Notes: generated from the letters alone by a model not told the origin. A stretch of DNA of 64,000 bases from an uncultured Mogibacterium sp. (GCF_938041965.1 NZ_CALISE010000020.1:195769-259768), one strand, 5' to 3'; shown: positions 8,633 through 16,645, counted from the first letter of the stretch. Program-made: numbers and translations.

Positions 8633-9327
8633 TGAGCATAATAGAGATAAAAGATTTGAGCAAAGCATACGGCTCAAAGCTAGCATTGTCGGGTGTTGAC
8701 TTAGATATAGATAAGGGGCAGATTGTCGGACTCATGGGACCAAATGGCTCAGGCAAGACGACGCTAATTAAGATAATCATGGGACTACTAAGACCTAATG
8801 TCGGAGAGGTTCTGATAAACGGAGATAGGCCTAGTGAAAAGACAAAGGCAAAGGTCGCTTACCTGCCTGATAAGATGACATATCCTCCATATATGACTGC
8901 TGGCGGACTAGTACGACTATACCAGGATTTCTTCGAGGACTTCGATAAACTTAAGGCGCTATCGATGCTTAACGATCTCGGTATCGAGAAGAGGCTTAAG
9001 CTAAAAGCGATGTCCAAAGGTACCAAGGAAAAGGTGCAGCTCATACTAACGATGGCACGTAATGCTGAAGTGTATCTGCTCGATGAGCCTATCGCGGGCG
9101 TTGATCCAGCGACTAGAGACTATATCCTTAGAACGATCATCACAAACTATAACCCTGAAGCTGTAGTGATTATTTCCACTCACCTAATCGCCGATATCGA
9201 ATCGGTGCTCGATGATGTAATCTTTATCAAAGACGGTGAAATTGTGGTTCACGAGACTGCTGAAAGCTTGCGCGAGAAGAAGGGGCAAAGCATAGATAAA
9301 CTGTTCAGGGAGGTATTCAAATGCTAG
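8632..9327 (+). CDS. ABC transporter ATP-binding protein (YtrB-like)
   Basis: A 231-residue ATPase with Walker A GPNGSGKTT at about 37-45, Walker B VYLLDEPIAGVD and H-loop IISTHLI. The signature position reads MSKGTKEKVQL rather than LSGGQ, a variant common in the GntR-linked exporters. It begins at the stop codon of the GntR gene and overlaps the next gene by 7 bp, so regulator, ATPase and membrane subunit are made together. The transported compound is unknown; relatives respond to cell-wall-active agents. Confidence 0.92.
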   Translation: MSIIEIKDLSKAYGSKLALSGVDLDIDKGQIVGLMGPNGSGKTTLIKIIMGLLRPNVGEVLINGDRPSEKTKAKVAYLPDKMTYPPYMTAGGLVRLYQDFFEDFDKLKALSMLNDLGIEKRLKLKAMSKGTKEKVQLILTMARNAEVYLLDEPIAGVDPATRDYILRTIITNYNPEAVVIISTHLIADIESVLDDVIFIKDGEIVVHETAESLREKKGQSIDKLFREVFKC

Positions 9328-10106
9328 GCAAATTAATAAAATATGAGTTTAAATCACTGATGAACAATCTCGGAGTTCTGTACTTGGTTTGGTTATCTCT
9401 CACTTTGATAACTGCTGTTTTACCAAAGGCATCGAAATACACATCTGAATTTGTAGAAAATCTTTTCTACGTAGTTTGGGTAATCTCGTTTATCGCTGCA
9501 ATCATAATGACATTAGTAGTGGTTATTGACCGCAGATTCTATAAGAATTTCTATGGAGCTGAAGGGTATTTTACGCTTTCTCTACCTGTCAAGATAAGTA
9601 CGCACATCTGGAGCAAGGTAATTGCTAGTACAGTTTGGATGGTAATAACGGCATTTGTTGGAATCTTCATCATGATGATAGTAAGCATTGTGACAAATGG
9701 ACCAGATTCTTATCATCAGATAAAGGTATTTATGAACGAGAGGCCGGCAGAGGCAAGGGCAATAATAATATTTCTGTTTGAGGTGCTATTGCTAGGAGTT
9801 GTATACATCAGCCGATTCCTTCTTAAGATACTTGCATGCATTAACTTAAGCGTGCAGTTCAGCAGCTTCAAATCACTTCTACAGGGAGTTTTCTTCGTCG
9901 TACTCACAATAGCAGAGGTGTATGCTGCGATTGTAGTAATTGGACATCTATGCGGCGACTTCGCATTAAACCTGACTGTGAATGGCAATCAGATTAGAAT
10001 TGCACAGTATGGAGTCGGAGGAATTATACTTTTGCAGGTTGTAGAGTGTGCAATATACTTCCTCGCATCTAACTATCTGATGAAGAACCGACTTAACCTT
10101 GAGTAG
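9321..10106 (+). CDS. ABC transporter membrane subunit
   Basis: A 261-residue protein with about six hydrophobic segments (for example LVWLSLTLITAVL and VIASTVWMVITAFVGIFIMM). It overlaps the ATPase gene by 7 bp and ends at a terminator, so it completes the GntR-controlled exporter operon. The ATG at 9321 lies just after GGGAGG within the upstream gene. The sequence itself carries no catalytic motif; the call rests on topology and context. Confidence 0.8.
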   Translation: MLGKLIKYEFKSLMNNLGVLYLVWLSLTLITAVLPKASKYTSEFVENLFYVVWVISFIAAIIMTLVVVIDRRFYKNFYGAEGYFTLSLPVKISTHIWSKVIASTVWMVITAFVGIFIMMIVSIVTNGPDSYHQIKVFMNERPAEARAIIIFLFEVLLLGVVYISRFLLKILACINLSVQFSSFKSLLQGVFFVVLTIAEVYAAIVVIGHLCGDFALNLTVNGNQIRIAQYGVGGIILLQVVECAIYFLASNYLMKNRLNLE

Positions 10107-10159
10107 GCACATAATGTGCTGACAATTCATCAATTTTTATAAACAAATTATAACGCAAG

Positions 10160-10200
10160 AGCCGAATTCAAAATAATTTGATTCGGCTTTTATTTTGTAC
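10160..10200 (+). terminator. Rho-independent terminator after the GntR/ABC operon
   Basis: Arms 10160-10172 (AGCCGAATTCAAA) and 10177-10188 (TTTGATTCGGCT) pair with one bulged base and a short loop. TTTATTTTG follows. Confidence 0.8.
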
Positions 10201-10222
10201 AGAAGTCTTTGAAATGAACGGA

Positions 10223-10251
10223 TTGCAGTTCTCTCAAAATGCTAGTATACT
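10223..10251 (+). promoter_or_regulatory. Sigma-A-type promoter for the MATE transporter gene
   Basis: TTGCAG at 10223-10228 and TATACT at 10246-10251 are separated by 17 bp. The start codon lies about 120 bp downstream, leaving a leader with no obvious structure. Confidence 0.6.
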
Positions 10252-10372
10252 AACTCTACACGTTGTAACGCACTTGGTTAAGAAGGGGTTTGTGCGATTA
10301 ATCGTGACAATCTGACAACGCAGATCATGTGATAGTGAGAGAAGCTTCACAGCATTGGAAGGATGACGAGAA

Positions 10373-11707
10373 TTGAATAGAAATGATTCGCTGATAAATA
10401 AATATTTGCGATACATTATTCCCGCGATGGCTGGACAGCTCATATTCACGCTGTACACAGTAGTTGATGGGATTTTCGTAGCTCGAGGTGTATCCGAGAC
10501 GGCTCTAGCTGCCGTCTCAATTGCTACGCCGTTCATCACCTTGCTGTTTGCAATTTCAATAACTTTCGCGGTGGGTACTTCAACAATAGTGGCTCGTCTT
10601 CTCGGTGAAAACCGTACTATGGAGGCGAGACGCGTATTCACAGAGAGCTTAGTTTCACTTGTTTTGTTGTCGATAGTAATCAGCGTGCTGGTCTTTATTT
10701 TCCTAAATCCGCTGTGCAGGTTGCTCGGAGCGACGGAATCTACGCTTCCATATGTAAGGAGTTATCTTCTCACGATAGCACCGTTCATATTTTCATTCGT
10801 GATATCCTACAATCTCGAGTTGCTCCTCGCTACTGACGGATTTCCGGGACTCGCCACTATCTACGTGCTGCTCGGGGTGATTCTCAACATCTTACTCGAT
10901 TGGTATACGATATTTAAGCTGAATTGGGGCATAGTTGGAGCGGGATTAGCAACATCTTTTTCTCAGACGGTCGTAATTATCATCTACCTGATTCACTTTG
11001 CAGGTAGGAAAGCGACTTTGCGTTTTACACGTTTTAAGTTCAGACGCGGTCTCATGCTTCGCCAATTCATGAGCGGTATACCTTCAGGTATCACGGAGAT
11101 GTCGCCGGGAATAGTGACATTTATCTTTAACAGGTTTATCGTTACTTTTATGCACGATAGAGAGCTGATTATCTATTCGATACTATCATATGTAATTCTG
11201 CTGGCGACGGTTCTTGCAAATGGAATTGCTCAAGGCGCACAGCCCCTCGTTAGTTACTATCACGGTAGACACGAGAGGGATACATTCCATACTATATTTG
11301 GCTATGAGATTAGATCGGGACTCATGTTAGCCGTATTAGAGATAGTGGTTGTACTATCGTTTGGAAAGTATATAGCTATGCTATTTGTTAATGATGGAGA
11401 TGCACTCATCCTAGAAGTATCGCATGCGCTTAAGCTTATAGCCATGGCATTTCCGATGCTCAGTATGAATATCATCATCGCTGGATATCTGACTGCTCTC
11501 GAGAGGTCTAGAGTTGCAACTTTCATATCGCTGATGAGATGTACACTGACGCTTGTGCTTTCGCTAGCTTTAATCGCTACCATGCTTGGCACATCTAATA
11601 TATGGCTCTCACTTGCCGTATCTGAGATGCTTTCTATGATAGCAGCAGTTCTTCTGTACAGGAAGACTCGCAGAGTTGCGATAGCTGAAACTTTTGACGA
11701 CATGTAG
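10373..11707 (+). CDS. MATE-family efflux transporter
   Basis: A 444-residue integral membrane protein with about 12 hydrophobic segments. The N-terminus (YIIPAMAGQLIFTLYTVVDGIFVARGVSE-like region) and the repeated half, starting near SGIPSGITEMSPG, are typical of MATE transporters, which export drugs or metabolites using Na+ or H+ gradients. The start is taken as TTG 10373 because GGAAGGA lies about 9 nt upstream; an ATG a few codons later is the alternative. It is a single-gene unit with its own promoter and a downstream hairpin. The substrate is unknown. Confidence 0.88.
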   Translation: MNRNDSLINKYLRYIIPAMAGQLIFTLYTVVDGIFVARGVSETALAAVSIATPFITLLFAISITFAVGTSTIVARLLGENRTMEARRVFTESLVSLVLLSIVISVLVFIFLNPLCRLLGATESTLPYVRSYLLTIAPFIFSFVISYNLELLLATDGFPGLATIYVLLGVILNILLDWYTIFKLNWGIVGAGLATSFSQTVVIIIYLIHFAGRKATLRFTRFKFRRGLMLRQFMSGIPSGITEMSPGIVTFIFNRFIVTFMHDRELIIYSILSYVILLATVLANGIAQGAQPLVSYYHGRHERDTFHTIFGYEIRSGLMLAVLEIVVVLSFGKYIAMLFVNDGDALILEVSHALKLIAMAFPMLSMNIIIAGYLTALERSRVATFISLMRCTLTLVLSLALIATMLGTSNIWLSLAVSEMLSMIAAVLLYRKTRRVAIAETFDDM

Positions 11708-11713
11708 ATTGTG

Positions 11714-11736
11714 CATTGTATTAATTTAGTACAATG
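11714..11736 (+). terminator. Inverted repeat downstream of the MATE gene (terminator or operator)
   Basis: Arms 11714-11723 (CATTGTATTA) and 11727-11736 (TAGTACAATG) pair over 10 bp with one G-U pair and a 3-nt loop. The sequence GTATATCTTTTG follows, a weak U-tract. The core ATTGTATTA resembles the palindrome at 8153-8194. Confidence 0.5.
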
Positions 11737-11837
11737 TGTATATCTTTTGTATTATCGTTGCTAAACTCAGGGGAATTTTATTACAATACTCATACTTATC
11801 ACTATTGCTGATTAAATATCCATGATGCATTGTTAGA

Positions 11838-11873
11838 TTGAATATCGCTGTTTGTAGGGACTGTATTCCTACA
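11838..11873 (+). promoter_or_regulatory. Promoter with overlapping TGTAGG/CCTACA inverted repeat upstream of the Rrf2 gene
   Basis: TTGAAT at 11838-11843 and TGTATT at 11862-11867 are 18 bp apart. TGTAGG at 11853-11858 and CCTACA at 11868-11873 form an inverted repeat that brackets the -10. Its position suits autoregulation by the Rrf2-type protein 20 bp downstream; this is inferred. Confidence 0.45.
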
Positions 11874-11894
11874 TAAATAGAAAAGTGAGGAGAC

Positions 11895-12299
11895 ATGCTT
11901 TTTAATCGAGAGACAGACTATGCGGTAAGGGTCCTTAAGAATCTGTCGACAGATAGACCCACGAGTATAAGTTCATTCGTGGAAGGTGAATTCATATCAG
12001 AGGCAATCGCTTATAAAGTGTCAAGGAAACTTGATAAGGCTGGAATTATATATGGAATAAGGGGTACTAGTGGCGGTTATGTTCTGAACAGACCGCTGAC
12101 GGAGATTACCCTATATGATGTGCATAAGGCTATTGAGCCACATTCACTTGTATGTGAGTGCCTGAAGCAAGATGTTTCGTGCCTTTTAAATACAGACCGA
12201 GATACATGTGCGCTTCGAACGGAATTATTACGTATTCAAGAAAATATCAATACTGATTTGAAAAAACACTCTCTAGGTGAGCTTTTTGACGCAAAATAA
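11895..12299 (+). CDS. Rrf2-family transcriptional regulator with a four-Cys cluster
   Basis: A 134-residue regulator. The start MLFNRETDYAVRVL and the wing GIRGTSGGYVL are classical for Rrf2 proteins. C87, C89, C96 and C105 lie in the dimerisation/cofactor loop. IscR- and NsrR-type members use three Cys there to bind an Fe-S cluster; four Cys are compatible with cluster or redox sensing, which is inference. GTGAGGAG precedes the ATG. It is monocistronic, with a bidirectional terminator just after the stop. The target genes are unknown; the MATE gene upstream is a candidate only by proximity. Confidence 0.9.
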   Translation: MLFNRETDYAVRVLKNLSTDRPTSISSFVEGEFISEAIAYKVSRKLDKAGIIYGIRGTSGGYVLNRPLTEITLYDVHKAIEPHSLVCECLKQDVSCLLNTDRDTCALRTELLRIQENINTDLKKHSLGELFDAK

Positions 12300-12302
12300 A
12301 AA

Positions 12303-12339
12303 AATAATCGCATCACGATTTGATGCGATTATTTTTTTG
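12303..12339. terminator. Bidirectional terminator between convergent genes
   Basis: Arms 12303-12315 (AATAATCGCATCA) and 12321-12333 are perfect complements with a 5-nt loop. T-rich sequence flanks it on the plus strand and A-rich sequence precedes it, so it can end both the Rrf2 gene and the convergent gene at 12350-13009. Confidence 0.88.
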
Positions 12340-12349
12340 CATTTTATGC

Positions 12350-13009
12350 CTAGTTATCTCGAGGCAGTTTAGCCTTAGGTAAACTCCAGTGGTAATGAGC
12401 TGCAAGAAGTCTGAGCAAGACTATGAGTCCAGCCCCAGTTCCCATAGCAAGTACTGTGCCGACTCTATCCCATAGTGCTATGCACGTGAGTGCTCCGATG
12501 AGTGATGCGCTAGCATAGAAATGCTTTACGAATATATACGGTCTATTACCTGCCATCATATCTCTCAGAACTCCACCACCAACTCCGGTGAGCATTCCGA
12601 CGAAGGTGAATAATATAACTCCGTGAATTGAGGATACAGTGTAAGCTGATTTGATACCAAGAACTGTAAATACTCCAAGCCCGACCGAGTCCATTATGAG
12701 CATCAGCCACTCATATAGCATTGAGTCCGAAAATATCCACTTCCTAACAGGAGGAGTGAATACGATTACTGATACTACTACCGATATGATGAGATAAGTT
12801 GGGTCTCTAAAGGTTAGAGGAGGAGTCTGTCCGATTATTATATCCCTGATGATTCCCCCACCTACGCCGGTTGTCAGACCGAGTATTGTGATTCCCATGA
12901 GATCCATGCCTTTTTCTAATCCGAGAGTGGCTCCTGAGATGGCAAAGGCGATGGTGCCGATTATTTCAAGTGAGAAGACTATATTTTCAAGACTGTATAA
13001 TGATGACAA
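12350..13009 (-). CDS. TRIC-type/UPF0126 trimeric intracellular cation channel family protein
   Basis: A 219-residue membrane protein made of two repeated halves, each of about three hydrophobic segments and carrying a glycine-rich signature: LTTGVGGGIIRDI in the first half and LTGVGGGVLRDM in the second. This duplicated motif defines the UPF0126/YadS family, now grouped with TRIC cation channels and earlier called glycine transporter domain proteins. The start is TTG at 13009, with AGGAG 7 nt upstream; no nearby ATG fits better. It lies downstream of the PduL-like gene on the same strand with a 38-bp gap, so co-transcription is possible. Confidence 0.9.
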   Translation of the reverse strand: MSSLYSLENIVFSLEIIGTIAFAISGATLGLEKGMDLMGITILGLTTGVGGGIIRDIIIGQTPPLTFRDPTYLIISVVVSVIVFTPPVRKWIFSDSMLYEWLMLIMDSVGLGVFTVLGIKSAYTVSSIHGVILFTFVGMLTGVGGGVLRDMMAGNRPYIFVKHFYASASLIGALTCIALWDRVGTVLAMGTGAGLIVLLRLLAAHYHWSLPKAKLPRDN

Positions 13010-13047
13010 TTTATTACTCCTACGTGATGATGCTATAAAAGCATCGA

Positions 13048-13629
13048 TTACTTATCTGAAATGCACATTCCTTTACATGCTTTTCCCGTACATGCCGCAT
13101 TTCCTTCGTCCGTGTCCAAATGAACAACGGTTCTAGTGTGGCCAACACGTACAACTACTTCATCAAATGTTAGTGCTCTACCGCATCCTGTATCGATTTT
13201 TAGAGAGACTTCGTCTCCCGTGGTTACCTGCAAATGATCTGCATCTTCCTTTGATAGATGAATGTGCCTTTTTGCGACTATGCAGCCATGATCAATTTCA
13301 GTTGTGGCACCGTTTTCAGCTACGATTTTAATTCCTGGTGTATTCGCTAAATCACCAGAAAGTCTAAGAGGTGTTTCGATACCTAAATTTCTAGCATCGG
13401 TTGCTGCCAGTTCAACCTGCGTTTCTGGACGAGCAGGTCCGAGAATAGCGACATTTCGAAGAGTGCCTTTAGGTCCAACAAGTGTGAGCCTTTCTTCCGC
13501 AACATAGCCTACGATAATGTGCTTCTTAGGTGTAAGCTCATATCCAGCTCCAAAAAGTTTTTCTATATCACCTTGGCAGAGATGCACGTGTCTTGCGCTA
13601 ACTTCTACATCTACTTCAACCTGTTTCAT
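13048..13629 (-). CDS. pduL: PduL-like phosphate acyltransferase (phosphotransacylase)
   Basis: A 193-residue protein made of two similar beta-barrel halves. The PduL metal-site motifs ARHVHL (near residue 12) and KRHIHLS (near residue 118) supply Zn-binding histidines. PduL enzymes exchange CoA and phosphate on acyl groups (propionyl or acetyl) and are unrelated to Pta. No microcompartment shell or diol-dehydratase genes are nearby and no shell-targeting extension is obvious, so this is probably a cytosolic phosphate acetyl- or propanoyltransferase used in fermentation. A C-terminal CTGKACKGMC Cys-rich tail is an oddity. ATG 13629 has GGAG upstream. Confidence 0.88.
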   Translation of the reverse strand: MKQVEVDVEVSARHVHLCQGDIEKLFGAGYELTPKKHIIVGYVAEERLTLVGPKGTLRNVAILGPARPETQVELAATDARNLGIETPLRLSGDLANTPGIKIVAENGATTEIDHGCIVAKRHIHLSKEDADHLQVTTGDEVSLKIDTGCGRALTFDEVVVRVGHTRTVVHLDTDEGNAACTGKACKGMCISDK

Positions 13630-13706
13630 ATCTACTCTCCAATCTCCAACAAACTATGTGAATATACATATCAATAGTCATTTATGATGTATAAGGATAA
13701 CATTTA

Positions 13707-13735
13707 TTGTGACAATCTGCAAAGGATGATATAAT
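13707..13735 (+). promoter_or_regulatory. Promoter for the RarD-like transporter
   Basis: TTGTGA at 13707-13712 and TATAAT at 13730-13735 are 17 bp apart. The predicted leader to the ATG at 13835 is about 95 nt and contains a GGTGT/ACACC inverted repeat around a T-run, possibly a leader structure. Confidence 0.6.
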
Positions 13736-13834
13736 ATTTGCTACATTTTTATTTGTAGTTACAGAATTTATGCCTTTGGTGTACTGTTTTTTATTGCACA
13801 CCTTATTATGAATTTATCTGCAGGGGATTAATTT

Positions 13835-14752
13835 ATGAAGAAAAATTATGAAAAGGGTTTCTTTGCTGCACTTGCTTGTGCTGGGCTGTGGGGTATTCTT
13901 CCAATTTACTGGAAATCGCTAATTCCAATACCGTCATCTACTATCATTATATATAGGATTCTGATGATTGCAGTAGTATGTATAATTGCTGCGCGTTTTA
14001 AATACTCGTGGAGCAGGATTTTCTCACCGCTAAGGGATTGGCGGACCTCGCTTAAATTTCTCGTAGCAGGGCTTATTGTAACGAGTAACTGGAGCATTGG
14101 CATCTGGGCGGTTAACTCTGGTCATATAATCCAGACGAGTATTGGGTATTACATAGAACCGCTTGTTGTATGTATATTTGGTGCAATCTTCTTTAAAGAG
14201 AAGCTTACGGTTTATAAGTCCATAGCTGTGATATTTGCAGCTATAAGCGTAATCGTAATTTTGATTCACTATGGACAGGTTCCAGGAATTGCACTCGTAC
14301 TAGCGACTACATTTGCCATTTATTCGGCAATAAAAAAGACTGTAGATCAGCCTCCTGCTATATCGCTTCTTTATGAAACTATTTTTATTGCCCCGGTTAT
14401 GCTATGCGTAATAGTATGGCTCGAATTACATGGAGCAGGAGCACTTGGTGTTGGGGAGTCATATCAATACTTTCTGCTACTCCTATGCGGACTAGCAACA
14501 GCCATACCTCTTGGGCTATTCGCCTATGCTGCGCAGAGGACATCTATGTTCGTACTCGGTTTAACAGAATACCTTAGCCCCACATTGGCGTTGATGCTAG
14601 GGATTTTCTTGTATAAGGAACCTGTAGATAAAGTGCTGATTATGGCATTTGGACTGATTTGGATAGGGTTAATATTCTTTTCATATGGTGAATTTAAAAG
14701 CAGTAAGGATAGTAAGAGTAGCGAGAATAGTCAAAACGTCAAAGCAAGTTAG
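13835..14752 (+). CDS. rarD: EamA-family transporter RarD
   Basis: A 305-residue membrane protein with about ten hydrophobic segments in two EamA repeats. Residues GLWGILPIYWKSL near the N-terminus, TSNWSIGIWAVN and QTSIGYYIEPL are characteristic of RarD (chloramphenicol-sensitive protein) members of the drug/metabolite transporter superfamily. The physiological substrate of this family is not established. The C-terminus is a hydrophilic Ser/Lys-rich tail. GGGGA lies upstream of ATG 13835. The gene is monocistronic, with its own promoter and a large hairpin after the stop. Confidence 0.9.
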   Translation: MKKNYEKGFFAALACAGLWGILPIYWKSLIPIPSSTIIIYRILMIAVVCIIAARFKYSWSRIFSPLRDWRTSLKFLVAGLIVTSNWSIGIWAVNSGHIIQTSIGYYIEPLVVCIFGAIFFKEKLTVYKSIAVIFAAISVIVILIHYGQVPGIALVLATTFAIYSAIKKTVDQPPAISLLYETIFIAPVMLCVIVWLELHGAGALGVGESYQYFLLLLCGLATAIPLGLFAYAAQRTSMFVLGLTEYLSPTLALMLGIFLYKEPVDKVLIMAFGLIWIGLIFFSYGEFKSSKDSKSSENSQNVKAS

Positions 14753-14790
14753 AAGTTATAAAATAGCAATGTAGTAATAATTGTAATATT

Positions 14791-14853
14791 AAAAAATGTG
14801 CCAAGCACTGTGTGAAATTAGGGGGATCACACTCTGTGCCAGACACATTTTTT
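14791..14853. terminator. Long compound hairpin between convergent genes
   Basis: Outer arms 14791-14800 (AAAAAATGTG) and 14844-14853 (CACATTTTTT) pair perfectly. Inner arms GCACTGTGTGA (14805-14815) and TCACACTCTGTGC (14827-14839) pair with a small bulge. T-rich ends on both strands make it a bidirectional terminator for rarD and the EIIC-like gene. The length and layered arms are unusual compared with other terminators here. Confidence 0.75.
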
Positions 14854-14901
14854 ATTGAGATTATTTAATTGGTTACAGATTTTTTGAAAATAATTATTAG
14901 C

Positions 14902-15990
14902 CTATAGCTTCTGATCTCCTGCTTTAACCCAGCCAGCTCTCTTGACAGCCTTGTGCAACAGTATGGTTAATATTGCTGGCAGAACTACAGATATTAGGAT
15001 GAGACCGAGCCAATCCATTGAAGTGATCCCTGCTTTTGTTCCTTTTGCTATATCAGCAATCCAGCCTGAATACACACCTAGAGGTCCGACTAGACCACAT
15101 GTGCCCATGCCGCTTGCTATAGCCGGGCCGTTCATCTTGAGATGAAATACGCAGGTTGCAATAGGACCTGTGATAGCAGATGCAATAGTAGGGGCTATCC
15201 ATATCCTTGGGTTTCTAACTATATTGCCCATCTGAAGCATCGATGTTCCAACTCCCTGTGATACGAGGCCACCGACGCCATTATCTTCATACGAAGCAAC
15301 TGCGAATCCAACCATCTGTGCACAGCAGCCAGCAAGAGCTGCACCACCGGCGAGTCCTGTTAGACCTAAAGCTGCGCAGATAGCTGCAGAAGATATTGGT
15401 AAAGTAAGCGCTATACCTACAACTACAGCGACAATAATTCCCATGAGTAGAGGCTGAAGTTCTGTAGCCCACATTATAATATCGCCCATCTTCATAGCCG
15501 CGTTTCCGAGTGCAGGTGCGATTAACCAAGATAAAGCGATTCCTATGCCGATTGTCACACTCGGTGTAACAAGGATATCTACTTTTGTCTCCTTTGAAAC
15601 AGCTTTTCCGCATTCAGCTGCTATTATCGCTACAAAAAGTACTGCGAGTGGTCCGCCAGCACCTCCAAGCGCATTTGAAGCGAAACCGACAGTGATTAGG
15701 GAGAATAGAACTAACGGTGGAGCAGCAAGAGCATATCCAATCGCACATGCCATTGCAGGTCCTCCCATAGCCATCGCAAGACCACCCACAGTGTATTTTA
15801 TACCACCTATAGTAGCGACAGTCTGCGATAGGGCAGAGATGTGAAGTTGTACACCGATAGTATTGATGATTGTTCCTATAAGTAGTGAACAAAATAGTCC
15901 CTGAGCCATAGCGCCAAGTGCATCAATTCCATATCTCTTTCCAGAGATGATTATATCCTTGCGTTTTAGAAATGAAGAAAAACTAGCCAT
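14902..15990 (-). CDS. PTS EIIC_2/PfoR-like membrane transporter, candidate NiaR target
   Basis: A 362-residue very hydrophobic protein with about ten membrane segments rich in Gly and Ala (for example GGLAMAMGGPAMACAIGYAL). Overall it resembles the EIIC_2 family that includes clostridial PfoR; no EIIA or EIIB domain is present or adjacent, so phosphotransfer is doubtful. AGGAGGCT precedes ATG 15990. A perfect 30-bp palindrome lies 17 bp upstream of the start and niaR lies just beyond it, so transport of nicotinate or a related compound is a reasonable hypothesis. The family call is from memory; the substrate is inference. Confidence 0.75.
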   Translation of the reverse strand: MASFSSFLKRKDIIISGKRYGIDALGAMAQGLFCSLLIGTIINTIGVQLHISALSQTVATIGGIKYTVGGLAMAMGGPAMACAIGYALAAPPLVLFSLITVGFASNALGGAGGPLAVLFVAIIAAECGKAVSKETKVDILVTPSVTIGIGIALSWLIAPALGNAAMKMGDIIMWATELQPLLMGIIVAVVVGIALTLPISSAAICAALGLTGLAGGAALAGCCAQMVGFAVASYEDNGVGGLVSQGVGTSMLQMGNIVRNPRIWIAPTIASAITGPIATCVFHLKMNGPAIASGMGTCGLVGPLGVYSGWIADIAKGTKAGITSMDWLGLILISVVLPAILTILLHKAVKRAGWVKAGDQKL

Positions 15991-16006
15991 TTAAAAGCCT
16001 CCTAAC

Positions 16007-16036
16007 TATATACAGGTGTCATGACACCTGTATATA
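16007..16036. promoter_or_regulatory. Perfect 30-bp palindrome, candidate NiaR operator
   Basis: Half-site TATATACAGGTGTCA (16007-16021) is followed directly by its exact reverse complement (16022-16036). It lies between niaR and the EIIC-like gene, touching the ribosome-binding site of the latter. On the minus strand TTGACT lies just upstream at about 16058-16063, so the site would sit at the -10 or just downstream. The TGTCATGACA centre fits my recollection of clostridial NiaR sites; binding is not shown. Confidence 0.7.
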
Positions 16037-16135
16037 CATTAAAAGAGGCTCTGTGAAAAGTCAATATGTGATTAAAGAAAACGCTACATGTTACTTAAAA
16101 AATAAACTGTTAACCCGTTAAAAAATTTTTATCTT

Positions 16136-16645
16136 TTACTCGAAGAGTATCCCTATTGAACGAAGTTTATCCTTTATTCGCTCAAGTGCAGCCTCATCCC
16201 TACACGTGATAGCATGCAAGTGAATCCCGTCTGTGAGAAGTGATAGTGGAGGGGCATTGCTCTCAATAATCTTATCTGAGAACTCCTTTGCATCAAGTCT
16301 ATTTGCAATGTGCAGGTTGCCGACTAGCTCACCATATATAGGATGTTCAACACTTACATCGAGTAATATGCCACCGCAGTCAACAATCGCATTAAGTTCT
16401 TCTAGAATTTTAGATGAATCGTGTTTACAAGCGATCCTATAGACTGGGGTAGTCCCAATTTGAGGGAGCACGTATCCACGAGGGGTCGAACTAATATCAT
16501 GACCTTCAGCCCTGAGAATAGCGATGTCTCCAACGATAATTTGTCTGCTTACTCCGAACTCTTTTGCAAGAGAGGAAGCGCTTACAGGTTCGCCTGAAGA
16601 CTGTAATCTCCGTATTATGTTGTCTTTGCGCTTCTCTCTCTGCAT
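16136..16645 (-). CDS. niaR: NiaR/YrxA-type NAD-biosynthesis repressor (HTH plus 3H domain)
   Basis: A 169-residue regulator. An N-terminal HTH_11 domain (ASSLAKEFGVSRQIIVGDIAIL, shown as its key stretch SLAKEFGVSRQ) is followed by the 3H domain with conserved histidines in ACKHDSSK, EHPIYGEL and DGIHLHA. The family binds nicotinic acid with a metal and represses niacin uptake and de novo NAD genes. It begins 35 bp after thrS on the same strand with no terminator between, so it probably lies in the thrS transcript. GGAGGA precedes ATG 16645. The palindrome at 16007-16036 is its likely operator. Confidence 0.93.
   Translation of the reverse strand: MQREKRKDNIIRRLQSSGEPVSASSLAKEFGVSRQIIVGDIAILRAEGHDISSTPRGYVLPQIGTTPVYRIACKHDSSKILEELNAIVDCGGILLDVSVEHPIYGELVGNLHIANRLDAKEFSDKIIESNAPPLSLLTDGIHLHAITCRDEAALERIKDKLRSIGILFE

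Noticed and set aside
16081..16135. Terminator after niaR
   Set aside because: TTAACGGGTTAA has no workable loop, so no clear hairpin supports it.
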